From Oryzisolibacter sp. LB2S (GTDB lineage: Bacteria > Pseudomonadota > Gammaproteobacteria > Burkholderiales > Burkholderiaceae_C), in the NCBI RefSeq assembly GCF_040732315.1, contig NZ_CP160388.1, positions 3,493,501-3,557,500 of the forward strand: a stretch of DNA of 64,000 bases. The letters are read 5' to 3'. The notes below the pieces were generated by a model. It had not been told where the DNA came from and did not search any database. It saw nothing but the letters and a program-made list of their open reading frames with translations. The translations under genes and the position numbers were made by a program. Within the stretch, counting starts at the first letter, position 1; every line of letters starts with the position of its first letter. Shown piece after piece: positions 1 through 9,769 of this stretch.

Positions 1-452
1 GGAAAGGGCTCGGCGAGGATGGCGCAGTCGATCTCTCCCGTGCGCAGCATCTCCAGCAGCTTGACCGTGAAGTTCTCCTGCAGCATCAGCGGCATCTGCG
101 GCGTGCGCGCGATGGAGTGGCGCACGAGCTCGGGCAGCAGATAGGGGCCTATGGTGTAGATCACGCCCAGCGTCAGCGGGCCGGCCAGCGGGTCCTTGCC
201 GCGCTTGGCGATCTCCTTGATCTCGGCCGCCTGCTCCAGCACGCTCTGCGCCTGGCGCACGATCTCCTCGCCCAGCGCCGTCACCGAGACATCGCCCGCG
301 CTGCGCTCGAAGATCTTCACGTCGAGCTCGTCCTCGAGCTTTTTCACGGCCACCGACAGCGTCGGCTGCGAGACATAGCAGGCGTCGGCCGCACGGCCGA
401 AATGCTTTTCGCGCGCGACGGCGACGATGTACTTGAGTTCTGTGAGCGTCAT
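1..452 (-). CDS. oxyR: OxyR, LysR-type peroxide-sensing regulator (partial, C-terminus beyond window)
   Basis: Transcription factor that senses hydrogen peroxide by a cysteine disulfide and activates catalase and peroxidase genes. The visible 150 residues begin MTLTELKYIVAVAREKHFG and carry the LysR winged helix-turn-helix (YVSQPTLSVAVKKLE), the linker helix and the first part of the effector domain (GPLTLGVIYTIGPYLLPELV). These are OxyR-type rather than generic LysR sequences. The gene runs off the left edge, so the redox cysteines cannot be checked. It lies 82 bp downstream of recG on the same strand, a pairing common in betaproteobacteria. Confidence 0.9.
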   Translation of the reverse strand, partial: MTLTELKYIVAVAREKHFGRAADACYVSQPTLSVAVKKLEDELDVKIFERSAGDVSVTALGEEIVRQAQSVLEQAAEIKEIAKRGKDPLAGPLTLGVIYTIGPYLLPELVRHSIARTPQMPLMLQENFTVKLLEMLRTGEIDCAILAEPF

Positions 453-534
453 GGGATGTTGGGCCGGCTGGGTCGGATCATTGCGCTGTACCGGGCTGTG
501 GTGCACCACGGCCGCAGACACATTACACCTTCAA

Positions 535-2640
535 TCACGCCTTCAGGTAGTCCGATTTTCCACCGAGCCAGCGCTGGACATGCCGCTCGGCCAGCTGCGG
601 GTGGCGGTCGAGCATCACGGGCGCGACCTCGCGCGCCCAGTCGAGCAGCAGCGTATCGGTGGCCAGGTCGGCAAAGCGCAGCAGCGCGTCGCCCGACTGG
701 CGCGCGCCCAAAAATTCGCCCGGCCCGCGGATGTCGAGGTCGCGCCGCGCGATCTCGAAGCCGTCATTGGTCTCGGCCATGGCCTTGAGGCGGTCGCGCG
801 CGGTCTCGCCCAGGCGGCCCGAGTCGCCCGTGGAGTACAGCAGCACGCAGGCCGAGGCCGCCGCGCCGCGCCCCACGCGCCCGCGCAGCTGGTGCAGCTG
901 CGACAGGCCGAAGCGCTCGGCATGCTCGATGACCATGAGCGAGGCATTGGGCACATCCACGCCGACCTCGATGACGGTGGTGGAGACCAGCACGCCCATG
1001 GTCCCGCTCTTGAATTCCTCCATCACGGCCTTTTTCTCGGCCGTGGGCATGCGCGAGTGCAGCAGGCCCACGCTCACGCCCTGCAGGGCCTCGGCCAGCT
1101 CCGCATGCGTGGCCGTGGCGTTGGACAGGTCCAGCGCCTCGCTCTCCTCGATGAGTGGGCAGACCCAGTACACCTGCCGGCCCGCGGCCACCTGCGCGCC
1201 TATGCGTTCGACGACCTCGTGCCGGCGGCTGTCGGCGATGAGCTTGGTGACCACGGGCGTGCGCCCGGGCGGCAGTTCGTCGATGGTGGACACGTCCAGA
1301 TCCGCGTAGTAGCTCATGGCCAGGGTGCGCGGAATCGGCGTGGCGCTCATCATCAGCATGTGCGGCTCCATGGCGTCGCTGCTGCCGTCGCTGTGCAGCT
1401 TCTGCCGCAGCGCCAGGCGCTGGGCCACGCCGAAGCGGTGCTGCTCGTCGATCACGGCCAGCGCCAGGTTCTTGAAGCGCACCTGCTCCTGGATCACCGC
1501 ATGCGTGCCCACGACCAGGGCCGCGCTGCCGCTCTCGATCCGCTCGAGCATGGCGGCGCGCTCCTTCTTCTTCTGCCCGCCGACGAGCCAGGCCACCTGC
1601 TGGCCGCGCACGGCCAGGAGCGGCTCGAGCCAGCCTATGAGCTTGGCGAAATGCTGCTCGGCCAGGATCTCGGTCGGCGCCATCAGCGCGCATTGCCAGC
1701 CCGCGTCGATGCACACGGTGGCCGCGAGCGCCGCGACCACGGTCTTGCCCGAGCCCACGTCGCCCTGCAGCAGCCGGTGCATGGGCACGGCCCGCGCGAG
1801 GTCGCGCGCGATCTCCTCGCAGACGCGGCGCTGCGCGGCCGTGAGGTCAAACGGCAGCCGGGCCAGCAGCTGCTCGTGCAGCGCGCCGGCGCCGGCCTCG
1901 GGCCGCGGGCGCAGCACCGGGGCGCGCAGGCGCGCGCGCTCGCGCTTGGCCGTGAGCTGCGAGAGCTGCTGCGCGAGCAGTTCCTCGGCCTTCAGGCGTT
2001 GCCAGGCCGGGTGGCTGTGGTCCTGCAGCGTGGCCAGCGCCACATCGGGCGTGGGGTGATGCAAAAACAATAGCGATTCGCGCAGACTCCACGGGCGCTG
2101 CAGGCCATTTGTTCTATCAAACCGCGCGAGCGGCGGCTCCAGGCCCGGCGGCAGGGTCTCGGGCAGCTGCACGCGTGAGAGCGCCGTGGCAATGGCGCGG
2201 CGCAGATAGGCCTGGGGCAGCTGCGCCACCGTGGGGTAGACGGGCGTGAGCGCCGCGGGCAGCTCCCCTTCGGCCTTGCGGAACGCCGGGTGCACCATCT
2301 GCCGGCCCCAGAAGCCGCCGCGCACCTCGCCGCGCACGCGCAGGCGCGCGCCCACGGCCAGGGTCTTCTGGTGCGAGGGGTAGAAGCTGAAGAAGCGCAG
2401 TTCGCAGCTGCCCGTGCCGTCCTCCACCGTCACCACGAGCTGGCGGCGCGGGCGCAGCTGCACCTCGCTGGCCGTGACCGTGGCCTCGATCTGCACCGTC
2501 TCGCCCTCGCGCGCGCTCCTGATCGGCGTGATGCGGGTTTCGTCCTCGTAGCGCAACGGCAGGTGCAGGGCCAGGTCGATGTCGCGCGTCAGACCCAGCT
2601 TGACCAGGGCCTGCTGGGCGGGGCTCTTGCGCTCCGTCAT
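535..2640 (-). CDS. recG: ATP-dependent DNA helicase RecG
   Basis: Branch-migrating superfamily 2 helicase that reverses stalled replication forks and processes recombination intermediates. An N-terminal wedge/OB domain is followed by Walker A GDVGSGKT near residue 293, the DEQHRFG box, SATPIPRTLA, and a C-terminal helicase half with QLRGRVGRG. The ATG at 2640 gives 701 residues, close to the 693 of E. coli RecG. In-frame alternatives lie upstream at 2652 (ATG) and 2694 (TTG), and no start has a convincing Shine-Dalgarno. A stretch near 2045-2115 weakly resembles the dispersed repeat of this genome, but the coding frame is intact. Confidence 0.95.
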   Translation of the reverse strand: MTERKSPAQQALVKLGLTRDIDLALHLPLRYEDETRITPIRSAREGETVQIEATVTASEVQLRPRRQLVVTVEDGTGSCELRFFSFYPSHQKTLAVGARLRVRGEVRGGFWGRQMVHPAFRKAEGELPAALTPVYPTVAQLPQAYLRRAIATALSRVQLPETLPPGLEPPLARFDRTNGLQRPWSLRESLLFLHHPTPDVALATLQDHSHPAWQRLKAEELLAQQLSQLTAKRERARLRAPVLRPRPEAGAGALHEQLLARLPFDLTAAQRRVCEEIARDLARAVPMHRLLQGDVGSGKTVVAALAATVCIDAGWQCALMAPTEILAEQHFAKLIGWLEPLLAVRGQQVAWLVGGQKKKERAAMLERIESGSAALVVGTHAVIQEQVRFKNLALAVIDEQHRFGVAQRLALRQKLHSDGSSDAMEPHMLMMSATPIPRTLAMSYYADLDVSTIDELPPGRTPVVTKLIADSRRHEVVERIGAQVAAGRQVYWVCPLIEESEALDLSNATATHAELAEALQGVSVGLLHSRMPTAEKKAVMEEFKSGTMGVLVSTTVIEVGVDVPNASLMVIEHAERFGLSQLHQLRGRVGRGAAASACVLLYSTGDSGRLGETARDRLKAMAETNDGFEIARRDLDIRGPGEFLGARQSGDALLRFADLATDTLLLDWAREVAPVMLDRHPQLAERHVQRWLGGKSDYLKA

Positions 2641-2734
2641 CGCCGCCGCCATGGCGCAGGCGCCGGCGCTGCCGCCTCTGATACACAGCAACAATTAAAA
2701 TATCTGGTTACCAACTTCATTGTGACCAAGCTTC

Positions 2735-4000
2735 ATGCTCAAGCGCATCGACGTGCGGCATCTCAGTCTGGGAATGTACCTGCACGAGTTCTGCGGCTCA
2801 TGGATAGAGCACCCGTTCTGGCGGACGCGCTTCCTGCTGGAGGATGCGCAGGATCTGGCACGCATACGCGAGACGCAGATCCGGGAGGTGTGGATAGACA
2901 CGGACAAGGGCCTGGACCTGCCCGAGAGCGCCACGCCTGCCGCTGCGACCGCCCCCACGGCGGCCAAGACACCGGTCCACGGCGATGACGCCCAGCCAGC
3001 CCCGCCGCCCACGCCCTCACCTGCGCCTCTCCCCGCAGCCGCAGAGCCCGCGACGCTGCACGAGGAGCTGCACCGCGCGGCCGCCATCTGCGCCCATGCC
3101 AAGGAGGCCGTCATCTCCATGTTTGCCGAGGCGCGCATGGGCCAGGCCATAGACCTCGCGGGCGCGCAGGATCTGGTCAACGACATCTCCGACTCGGTGC
3201 GGCGCCACCCCCATGCGCTGCTGAGCCTGGCGCGCGTCAAGACGGCGGACGAGTACACCTACATGCACTCGGTGGCGGTGAGCGCGCTGATGGTGGCGCT
3301 GACGCGGCAGATCGGCCTGGACGAGGACGGCTGCCGCATGGCGGGCCTGGCCGGCCTGCTGCACGACCTGGGCAAGGCCCAGATTCCGCTGGAGATACTG
3401 AACAAGCCCGGCAGGCTCACCGACGAGGAGTTCGCCATCGTGCGCTGCCATCCCGCGATCGGCCACGCCATGCTGCAGGGCAACGGCGTGCCCCCTCCCG
3501 TGCTCGACGCCTGTCTGCACCACCACGAGAAGATCGACGGCACGGGCTATCCGGACCGGCTCGCCCAGGACGACATCGGCACGCTGGCGCGCATGACGGC
3601 GATCTGCGACGTGTACGACGCCGTCACCTCCCACCGCCCGTACAAGCGCGGCTGGGACCCTGCCGAGGCGCTGCGCCGCATGGCGGAGTGGACGCGCGGC
3701 CATCTGGACAGCCGGCTGTTCCAGGCCTTTGTCAAAAGCCTGGGCATCTACCCCGTGGGCTCGCTGCTGCGCCTGAGCTCGGGACGCCTGGCGGTCGTCA
3801 CGCGGCAAAGCGATGAGTCCCTCACCACGCCCCATGTGCGCGTGTTCTTCTCCACGCGCTCGGGCATGCGCATCCCACCCTACGAGCTCGACCTGTCGGC
3901 ACCCGACTGCAGGGAGCGCATAGCGGGGCGCGAAGACCCCGAGCGCTGGCAGTTCCCCGATCTGGACCGGCTCTGGGCCGATACCCCGCACCCGCCCTGA
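2735..4000 (+). CDS. HD-GYP domain protein, probable cyclic-di-GMP phosphodiesterase
   Basis: Likely cytoplasmic hydrolase of cyclic di-GMP. The N-terminal 130 residues match the DUF3391 region that often precedes HD-GYP domains, followed by an Ala/Pro-rich linker. The HD-GYP domain has the metal-binding HDLGK near residue 210, then HHHEKIDGTGYP near 265-275, so the signature residues are present. Length is 421 residues. The gene is divergent from recG, with under 100 bp between the start codons, and ends 78 bp before queA. The target pathway (motility, biofilm) cannot be told from the sequence. Confidence 0.88.
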   Translation: MLKRIDVRHLSLGMYLHEFCGSWIEHPFWRTRFLLEDAQDLARIRETQIREVWIDTDKGLDLPESATPAAATAPTAAKTPVHGDDAQPAPPPTPSPAPLPAAAEPATLHEELHRAAAICAHAKEAVISMFAEARMGQAIDLAGAQDLVNDISDSVRRHPHALLSLARVKTADEYTYMHSVAVSALMVALTRQIGLDEDGCRMAGLAGLLHDLGKAQIPLEILNKPGRLTDEEFAIVRCHPAIGHAMLQGNGVPPPVLDACLHHHEKIDGTGYPDRLAQDDIGTLARMTAICDVYDAVTSHRPYKRGWDPAEALRRMAEWTRGHLDSRLFQAFVKSLGIYPVGSLLRLSSGRLAVVTRQSDESLTTPHVRVFFSTRSGMRIPPYELDLSAPDCRERIAGREDPERWQFPDLDRLWADTPHPP

Positions 4001-4078
4001 CGGGCGCAGGGTACCGCGGGATTTGGGACAATCGCCGGCTTCTTCTTGGAACGGGCCCGTCCGGCCCTCAAGCAACGC

Positions 4079-5176
4079 ATGTCCTCCCCATCCCACCCGT
4101 TCACGCTCAGCGACTTCGACTTCGCGCTGCCCGAATCCCTCATTGCCCAGCATCCCGCGCCCGAGCGCAGCGCCTCGCGCCTGCTCGACGCGCGCAGGCA
4201 TCCGCCCACCGACCGCATCTTTCGCGAGCTGCCCGAGCTGCTCGCGCCCGGCGACCTCGTCGTCTTCAACGACACGCGCGTGCTCAAGGCGCGCTTGTTC
4301 GGCGAGAAGGCCAGCGGCGGCCGGCTGGAGCTGCTCATCGAGCGCGTGCTCACGCCCGGCGAGGTCGTGGCCCACATGAAGGTCAGCAAGAAGCCGCTGC
4401 CCGGCGCCACCGTGCACCTGGCCGGCGGCCTGGCCGCGGGAGGGTTCGACGCGCGCCTGCTCGGGCGCTGGCCCGACGCCGACGGCCCGCTGTTTCGCTT
4501 CGAGCTGCAGGGCCCGGCGGGCGAGAGCGCCTGGGAGCTCATGCAGCGCCACGGCCACCTGCCGCTGCCGCCCTACATAGAGCGCCAGCAGAACGCCGCT
4601 CACGACCCCGACGCGGCCGAGGACGCCGAGCGCTACCAGACGGTGTTTGCGCGCACGCCCGGCGCCGTGGCCGCGCCCACGGCCGCGCTGCATTTCGACC
4701 AGGGGGTGCTGGATGCGCTGGACGCGCGCGGCATCGAACGCGCCAGCGTCACCCTGCATGTGGGTGCGGGCACCTTCCAGCCCGTCAAGACCGAGAACCT
4801 GGCCGAGCACCGCATGCACAGCGAGTGGTACGACATCCCTGCGGCCACGCTGGCCGCCCTGGAGCGCTGCCGCGCGCGCGGCGGGCGCGTGGTGGCCGTG
4901 GGCACGACCACGGTGCGCACGCTCGAGTCCTGGGCCCAGACCGGCCGGACCACGGGCGACACCAGCATCTTCATCACGCCGGGCTTCGGCTTCCGGGTCG
5001 TGGATCTGCTCATCACCAACTTCCACCTGCCCAAGAGCACGCTGATGATGCTGGTCAGCGCCTTCGCGGGCTACGAGCAGGTGATGGCGCTGTACCGCCA
5101 CGCCATCGCCGAGCAGTACCGCTTCTTCAGCTACGGCGACGCCATGCTGCTCGAGCGCCAGGGCGAGCGCGCATGA
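4079..5176 (+). CDS. queA: tRNA preQ1(34) S-adenosylmethionine ribosyltransferase-isomerase QueA
   Basis: Transfers and isomerises the ribosyl part of S-adenosylmethionine onto preQ1 at tRNA position 34, giving epoxyqueuosine in the queuosine pathway. Recognisable QueA blocks are [20 protein letters not shown] at the start, [14 protein letters not shown], the TAALHF region, and [19 protein letters not shown] near the end. The ATG at 4079 gives 365 residues and matches family starts; an in-frame start at 4046 would add 11 non-conserved residues. The EamA transporter begins 31 bp downstream. Confidence 0.96.
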   Translation: MSSPSHPFTLSDFDFALPESLIAQHPAPERSASRLLDARRHPPTDRIFRELPELLAPGDLVVFNDTRVLKARLFGEKASGGRLELLIERVLTPGEVVAHMKVSKKPLPGATVHLAGGLAAGGFDARLLGRWPDADGPLFRFELQGPAGESAWELMQRHGHLPLPPYIERQQNAAHDPDAAEDAERYQTVFARTPGAVAAPTAALHFDQGVLDALDARGIERASVTLHVGAGTFQPVKTENLAEHRMHSEWYDIPAATLAALERCRARGGRVVAVGTTTVRTLESWAQTGRTTGDTSIFITPGFGFRVVDLLITNFHLPKSTLMMLVSAFAGYEQVMALYRHAIAEQYRFFSYGDAMLLERQGERA

Positions 5177-5207
5177 GCCCCGGGCCCGCCAAGCCCCTGC
5201 GGTGGCG

Positions 5208-6092
5208 ATGACGCGCGCCGACCATCGCGGCACGGCCCTGGCGGGCATCGCGCTCACCGTGGGCGCATGCGCCTGCTTTGCGCTGCTCGACACCTCCACC
5301 AAGCTCGTGAGCGCAACCACGCCGCTGGTGCTGGCCCTGTGGCTGCGCTACCTGTTCCAGTCGCTGTTCACCTGCGCCTACGTGCTGCCGCGCACCGGCT
5401 GGCGCTGGCCGCGCACGGCCCACCCGCGCTTTCAGGTGCTGCGCGCGCTGCTGTTTGGCGCAACCAGCCTGTTCGGCATCTTCAGCATCCATGTCATGCC
5501 GCTGGCCGAGTTCACCGCCGTCGTCGCCGCCACGCCGCTGTGCGTGACGCTGGTGGCCGCGCTCTGGCTGCGCCAGCCCGTGAGCGCGCTGCGCTGGCTG
5601 CTCGTGGCCACGGGCCTGGCCAGCGTGCTGCTGATACTGCGCCCGGGCGGCGGGGGTGCCGGCGCCGGCTGGGCCCTGGTGCTGCCGCTGTGCATGCTGG
5701 CCTGCGGCACGGGCTACCAGATCCTGAGCAGCCGCATGGCCACCCGGGAAGAGCCCGCCACCACGCAGTTCTACACAAGCTGGATCGCCGCGGCGCTGAT
5801 GACGCTGACCGCGCCCTTCGTGTGGACGGCCATCACCAGCGCCTGGGTCTGGCTGGGCCTCGCGCTCATGGGACTGTCGAGCGCACTCGGCCACATGCTG
5901 CTGCTCAGGGCCTACGCGCTCGCGACGCCGGCCACCATCGCCCCGTTTCTCTACAGCCAGATCGCGTTCGCCATGCTCGCGGGCTGGGCCGTGTACGGCC
6001 ACATGCCCGACCACTGGTCCCTGCTGGGCATGGGCCTGATCGCGGCCAGCGGTGCGGCGAGCACCTGGCTGACCGTGCGCGAGACGCGTTGA
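5208..6092 (+). CDS. EamA/RhaT-type DMT superfamily transporter
   Basis: Inner-membrane protein of 294 residues with about ten hydrophobic helices arranged as two EamA repeats, the second starting near residue 150. Typical DMT features are the first-helix pattern ACFALLDTSTKL and a duplicated LRALLFGATSLFGIF-type segment. Family members export amino acids or other small metabolites; the substrate here is unknown. The ATG at 5208 is preferred over a GTG at 5202. It lies 31 bp after queA and may share its transcript. A dispersed repeat begins 3 bp after the stop. Confidence 0.85.
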   Translation: MTRADHRGTALAGIALTVGACACFALLDTSTKLVSATTPLVLALWLRYLFQSLFTCAYVLPRTGWRWPRTAHPRFQVLRALLFGATSLFGIFSIHVMPLAEFTAVVAATPLCVTLVAALWLRQPVSALRWLLVATGLASVLLILRPGGGGAGAGWALVLPLCMLACGTGYQILSSRMATREEPATTQFYTSWIAAALMTLTAPFVWTAITSAWVWLGLALMGLSSALGHMLLLRAYALATPATIAPFLYSQIAFAMLAGWAVYGHMPDHWSLLGMGLIAASGAASTWLTVRETR

Positions 6093-6094
6093 GC

Positions 6095-6150
6095 ATCAAA
6101 AACAATAGCTGCCAGCGCTTTATGCACAAGCGCTGGAGGCTATTTTTACC
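6095..6150 (+). repeat. Dispersed Comamonadaceae-type repeat, copy A (full)
   Basis: A clean copy of a roughly 55-bp element: ATCAAAAACAATAGCTG, then an inverted repeat CAGCGCTT (N7) AAGCGCTG, then GAGGC and a T-rich end. It starts just after the EamA stop codon. A transcript through it would form a short stem-loop. Related copies are listed separately. Confidence 0.85.
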
Positions 6151-6201
6151 TCACATCCAGAGCGGTTGACGGCCTGGGGGCGCAGGCCTATCGTGCAGAC
6201 C

Positions 6202-9200
6202 ATGGCTGCCCGCATGTCCACACGCTCGGCGCCGGAGCAGCTGCGGCGCGACGAACGCGCGGCGATCCTGCGTCGCCGGCGCCGGGCCGGCTTTGACAAT
6301 GCGCGCGCACGCCAGCTGCCCACCGTGGGGCTGGCGCTGTCGGGCGGGGGCGTGCGCAGCGCCACCTTCGGCCTGGGCCTGCTGCGCGGGCTCGCGGCGC
6401 AGGAGCTGCTCACGCGCGTGGACTACCTGTCCACGATCTCGGGCGGCGGCTATGTGGGCGCCATGCTCGGGCGGCTGATAGCGGCGCTGGGCCTCGAGGC
6501 GGCGCAGCAGCGGCTCGCCGAGGGCAACTCGCAGGTGCTCGACTGGCTGCGCAGCAATGGCCGCTACCTCACGCCGGCGGGCTCGCGCGACGTCGGCGTC
6601 CTCATCGTGAGCTATCTGCGCGCCTTCCTGGCCGTGCACATCGAGGCCTTCTTCGCCCTCATGCCCGTGGCCCTGCTGCTCACGCTGCCGCACCTGCTGC
6701 AGCTGCACCTGGACCTGCTCGACGCCACGGCCTGGGACGGCTGGCCCTCGCCCTGGCTGGCGCTGGCCCTGCTGTGGGCCGCGGCCCTGCTGCCCGGCCT
6801 GCTTGTGGGCTACTGGGCCGCGCCCGAGACGCGCAGCCCCGAGCTCGGCGGCCGCCGCCTCTACCCGGCCGACAGCCTTTTGCTCGCGGCGCTCATCGCC
6901 CTGGCGCTGTTCGTGAGCCTGCTGCCGGGCAAGCCGCCGCTGCTTCAGGCCTGGCGCCTGGCCCATCCCGTCGTGCCGCTGCTGGCGCTGGCGCTGTGGT
7001 CGGCGGCGCTGGGCCATGCGGGCGCCATGGTCTGGCTGGCGCGCGCGCACGAGGTCCGAGCCCTGGCCGTGGCCAGGCTGCGCCACCGCCTCACCTACGG
7101 GCTGCGCGCCGCGCTGCTGGGCACCGTGCTGCTGGCCTGCGCTGGCGTGCTGGACTGGCTCAGCTGGCAGCTGCTGCTGATGCTCTCGAGCGCCGCGCCG
7201 CCGCAATGGGTGTGGGGCGGGCTGGGCCTGGGCGGCGCGCTGCTCTTGGCGCTGCGCGCCCTGGCGCCGGTGCTGCAGCAGCTGGCCATCCAGGCGCAGG
7301 CCCGCCACACGCTGGCGCCGGGCCCGGTGGTCCTGAACGCAGCCGGCCACCTCGGGGCCGTGGTGCTGCTGCTGGCGTGGCTGCTGGCCGTGCAGTGGTG
7401 GGTGTTCGCCCCGGACCCGCTGGAGGTGCTGGGCGACTGGCCGGCCTGGCTGCGCTGGGCCCTGCTGGCCGTGCTGGCGCTGGCCTGGTGGCTGACCACG
7501 GGGCGGCTGCCGCAGGCGGCCAATGCCTCGTCGCTCTCGGGCTTCTACCAGGCGCGGCTGGTGCGCGCCTGGATGGCCGTGGGCAACCCGCGCCGCGGCC
7601 TGTGCACGCCGTTCACGCCGGCCGACGAGCGTCTGCGCAACGTGACCGAGGTGGCCGAGGACGACGACATCGCCCTCACCGCGCACCGCCCGGAGCTGCG
7701 CGGCGGCCCGCTGCACCTGATAGGCGCCTGCCTGAACCAGACGCGCAGCGACGCCTCGGGCCTGTTCAACGCCGACCGCAAGGGGCTGCTGACCATCGCC
7801 TCGGCCCGCGCGCTAGAGGTCGGGCCGCAAGAGGTGGTGCGCTGGGAGGCGGGCGACATGGCAGGCCCCGCGGCCCGCAGCGCCGGCACGCTCGGGCGCT
7901 GGGTGGCCGTCTCGGGCGCCGCGGCCGCGCCGGGCGCGGGCGCCTACACCTCGCGCGGCTGGGCGCTGGTGATGTTTCTGCTGGGCATACGCCTGGGGCA
8001 CTGGATCGCCTCGCCCCTGCCGCAGTCCCTGCCACGCCTGAAGTCCTGGCTCTGGCGGCATGCCGCCAAGCCGCTGATGCTGTGGAGCGAGGCCCGCGCC
8101 ACCTTCTTCGGCCCCGCGCGGCCCTGGTGGTATCTGTCCGACGGCGGCCACTTCGACAACACGGGCGTGTACGCGCTGATCAAGCGCGAGTGCGACTTCA
8201 TCATCCTCGCCGACGCCAGCGCCGACCCCGAGTACCGCTTTGCCGACATCGAGAACCTGGTGCGCAAGGCGCGCATCGACCTGGACGCGGAGATCGAGTT
8301 CTACTCGCGCCAGGAGGCCGCGCGCCTGCTGAGCCTGTCGGGCGACGGCCTGACCGTGCTCTCGCCCGACGAGCTGGTCGACAACAGCACGCGCCGCGGC
8401 GTGCTGCTCGCGCGCATACGCTACCGCCGCAGCGACCCCGCCCATGGCGAGCGCGAGGCCACGCTGCTCGTCATCAAGCCCAATCTGCATGTGGGGCTGG
8501 ACCTGGACCTGCTGGCCTACGCGCAGCGCCATCCGCGCTTTCCGCATGAGTCCACGGGCGACCAGTTCTTCGACGAGGCGCAGTGGGAGAGCTACCAGCG
8601 CCTGGGCCAGGACATGGGCCTGGCGCTCTATGACCGCTGGCTGGGCCAGCTGCCCGGCTGGGACCGGGTGCAGCTGCACCGGCTGGCGCAGACCGCGCGC
8701 CTGTACCGGCCGCCCGAGGTCCAGCCACCGCAGCCCGCGGACGCCCAGGCCGGCGTGCCACGCTGGCGCCGCGGCGTGGGCGCGGCAGCGATAGGCACCT
8801 CGGTGGGTCTGGGCGTGACGGGCACGCTGCTGCTGTCACTGTGGCAGGTACAGGAGCAGCTCAACCGCGCGGCCGACAGCGAGCAGGCCGCCATGCGCCA
8901 GCTGCTCGGCGACGCCTCCAGGGAGCTGCTGGCCGCGGCCGGCAGCTGTGTGCGCGTGGGCGCGCAGACGCTGGGCCATGTGGAGCAGCTGCGCGCGCTC
9001 GACGGCAGCGCGCGGCTCGACGCCGCCCAGCAGGTCACCGTCACCCGGCTGCTCGACCGCCTGAAGGCGCAGTGCCAGGCCGGCCCCGCGCTGCCGCAGT
9101 CATGCGGCCCGACCGAGCAGGCGCATCAGAAGGAGTTGTGCGAGGTGGCGCTCATGCTGCGCAGTGACGGCAGCGCCCTCAACTACTGGCACCCGCCCCG

Positions 9201-9726
9201 CAGCCAGCCCGATGCCCGTAGGCTCGCTTCATCCCTGTGGGCACAGCTGCTCGGCCGCACACCGGAGCGCGCCGCGCCGCTGGCCTGGAACGCCCCATTT
9301 GAGACCGCCCAGGCGGCCGCGCTCCAGAGCGCCTGCCGCGAGGGCACGCGGCTCTACCTGCAGATCTACGACGAGGCCATGCGCCCGCGCGCCGAGCTGC
9401 TGCGCCAGCGGCTGCTCGAGGCCGGCCTGCCCCTGAAGGCCCCCATAGAGAACGTGACACGCAGCGCCACCCTGCGCCAGCAGCGCCCGCCCGTGCCCTG
9501 GCAGCAGCCCACGCTCGTCGTGCACGACCCCCAGGTCCGCGACTGCGCACAGGCGCTGGCCCAGGCGCTGCAGCAGCGCTGGAGCCCGCCGGCGGGCGGT
9601 CAGGTCCTGGTCACGCCGCTGCCCGCGCGCCTCAAGGGCCAGCCGAACACCCTGGAGCTCTGGCTGCCGGCGCCGCCGCCCGGCGGCATGGGCGGTGGGC
9701 AGGCGCCTGACAGCCAAAAACAATAG
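6202..9726 (+). CDS. Large membrane-embedded patatin-like phospholipase
   Basis: Predicted lipid acyl hydrolase of 1174 residues from the ATG at 6202. The patatin oxyanion loop GLALSGGGVRS lies near residues 42-53 and the probable nucleophile elbow STISGGGYVGA near 77. The matching Asp-Gly dyad (LSDGGHFDNTG) comes only near residue 647. Between them is a long hydrophobic region with about eight candidate membrane helices (roughly residues 140-440). A further single helix near 860 precedes a C-terminal domain (LYLQIYDEAMRPRAELLRQR ... IENV) resembling the small 'gain/loss of one unit' domains found at the ends of membrane-anchored proteins. The last residues and the TAG stop are supplied by a dispersed repeat. 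Substrate unknown. Confidence 0.82.
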   Translation: MAARMSTRSAPEQLRRDERAAILRRRRRAGFDNARARQLPTVGLALSGGGVRSATFGLGLLRGLAAQELLTRVDYLSTISGGGYVGAMLGRLIAALGLEAAQQRLAEGNSQVLDWLRSNGRYLTPAGSRDVGVLIVSYLRAFLAVHIEAFFALMPVALLLTLPHLLQLHLDLLDATAWDGWPSPWLALALLWAAALLPGLLVGYWAAPETRSPELGGRRLYPADSLLLAALIALALFVSLLPGKPPLLQAWRLAHPVVPLLALALWSAALGHAGAMVWLARAHEVRALAVARLRHRLTYGLRAALLGTVLLACAGVLDWLSWQLLLMLSSAAPPQWVWGGLGLGGALLLALRALAPVLQQLAIQAQARHTLAPGPVVLNAAGHLGAVVLLLAWLLAVQWWVFAPDPLEVLGDWPAWLRWALLAVLALAWWLTTGRLPQAANASSLSGFYQARLVRAWMAVGNPRRGLCTPFTPADERLRNVTEVAEDDDIALTAHRPELRGGPLHLIGACLNQTRSDASGLFNADRKGLLTIASARALEVGPQEVVRWEAGDMAGPAARSAGTLGRWVAVSGAAAAPGAGAYTSRGWALVMFLLGIRLGHWIASPLPQSLPRLKSWLWRHAAKPLMLWSEARATFFGPARPWWYLSDGGHFDNTGVYALIKRECDFIILADASADPEYRFADIENLVRKARIDLDAEIEFYSRQEAARLLSLSGDGLTVLSPDELVDNSTRRGVLLARIRYRRSDPAHGEREATLLVIKPNLHVGLDLDLLAYAQRHPRFPHESTGDQFFDEAQWESYQRLGQDMGLALYDRWLGQLPGWDRVQLHRLAQTARLYRPPEVQPPQPADAQAGVPRWRRGVGAAAIGTSVGLGVTGTLLLSLWQVQEQLNRAADSEQAAMRQLLGDASRELLAAAGSCVRVGAQTLGHVEQLRALDGSARLDAAQQVTVTRLLDRLKAQCQAGPALPQSCGPTEQAHQKELCEVALMLRSDGSALNYWHPPRSQPDARRLASSLWAQLLGRTPERAAPLAWNAPFETAQAAALQSACREGTRLYLQIYDEAMRPRAELLRQRLLEAGLPLKAPIENVTRSATLRQQRPPVPWQQPTLVVHDPQVRDCAQALAQALQQRWSPPAGGQVLVTPLPARLKGQPNTLELWLPAPPPGGMGGGQAPDSQKQ

Positions 9727-9769
9727 CTGCCGGCGCTTTGCTGGCAAGCACTTCAGCCCTATTTGACCT
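9714..9769 (+). repeat. Dispersed repeat, copy B, supplies the patatin gene stop
   Basis: Reads CCAAAAACAATAGCTGCCGG, then GCGCTTTGCTGGCAAGC and a CTATTTGACC end. The TAG of 'CAATAG' (9724-9726) is the stop codon of the patatin gene, and the right end touches the stop codon of the convergent gamma-glutamyltransferase gene (9768-9770). The element therefore fills the whole convergent intergenic space. Confidence 0.85.

Noticed and set aside
427..2073. Long open frame antisense to recG (also similar frames antisense to queA, ggt, GGDEF, trpE, gcr, phaC and the MaoC-PTA gene)
   Set aside because: High G+C DNA leaves few stop codons; these frames give His/Arg/Ala/Gly-rich translations with no known domain, and the opposite strand has clear genes.
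2040..2120. Dispersed-repeat-like stretch in recG (AAAAACAATAGC ...)
   Set aside because: Only the A-rich head matches well and the translation fits ordinary RecG, so chance is possible.
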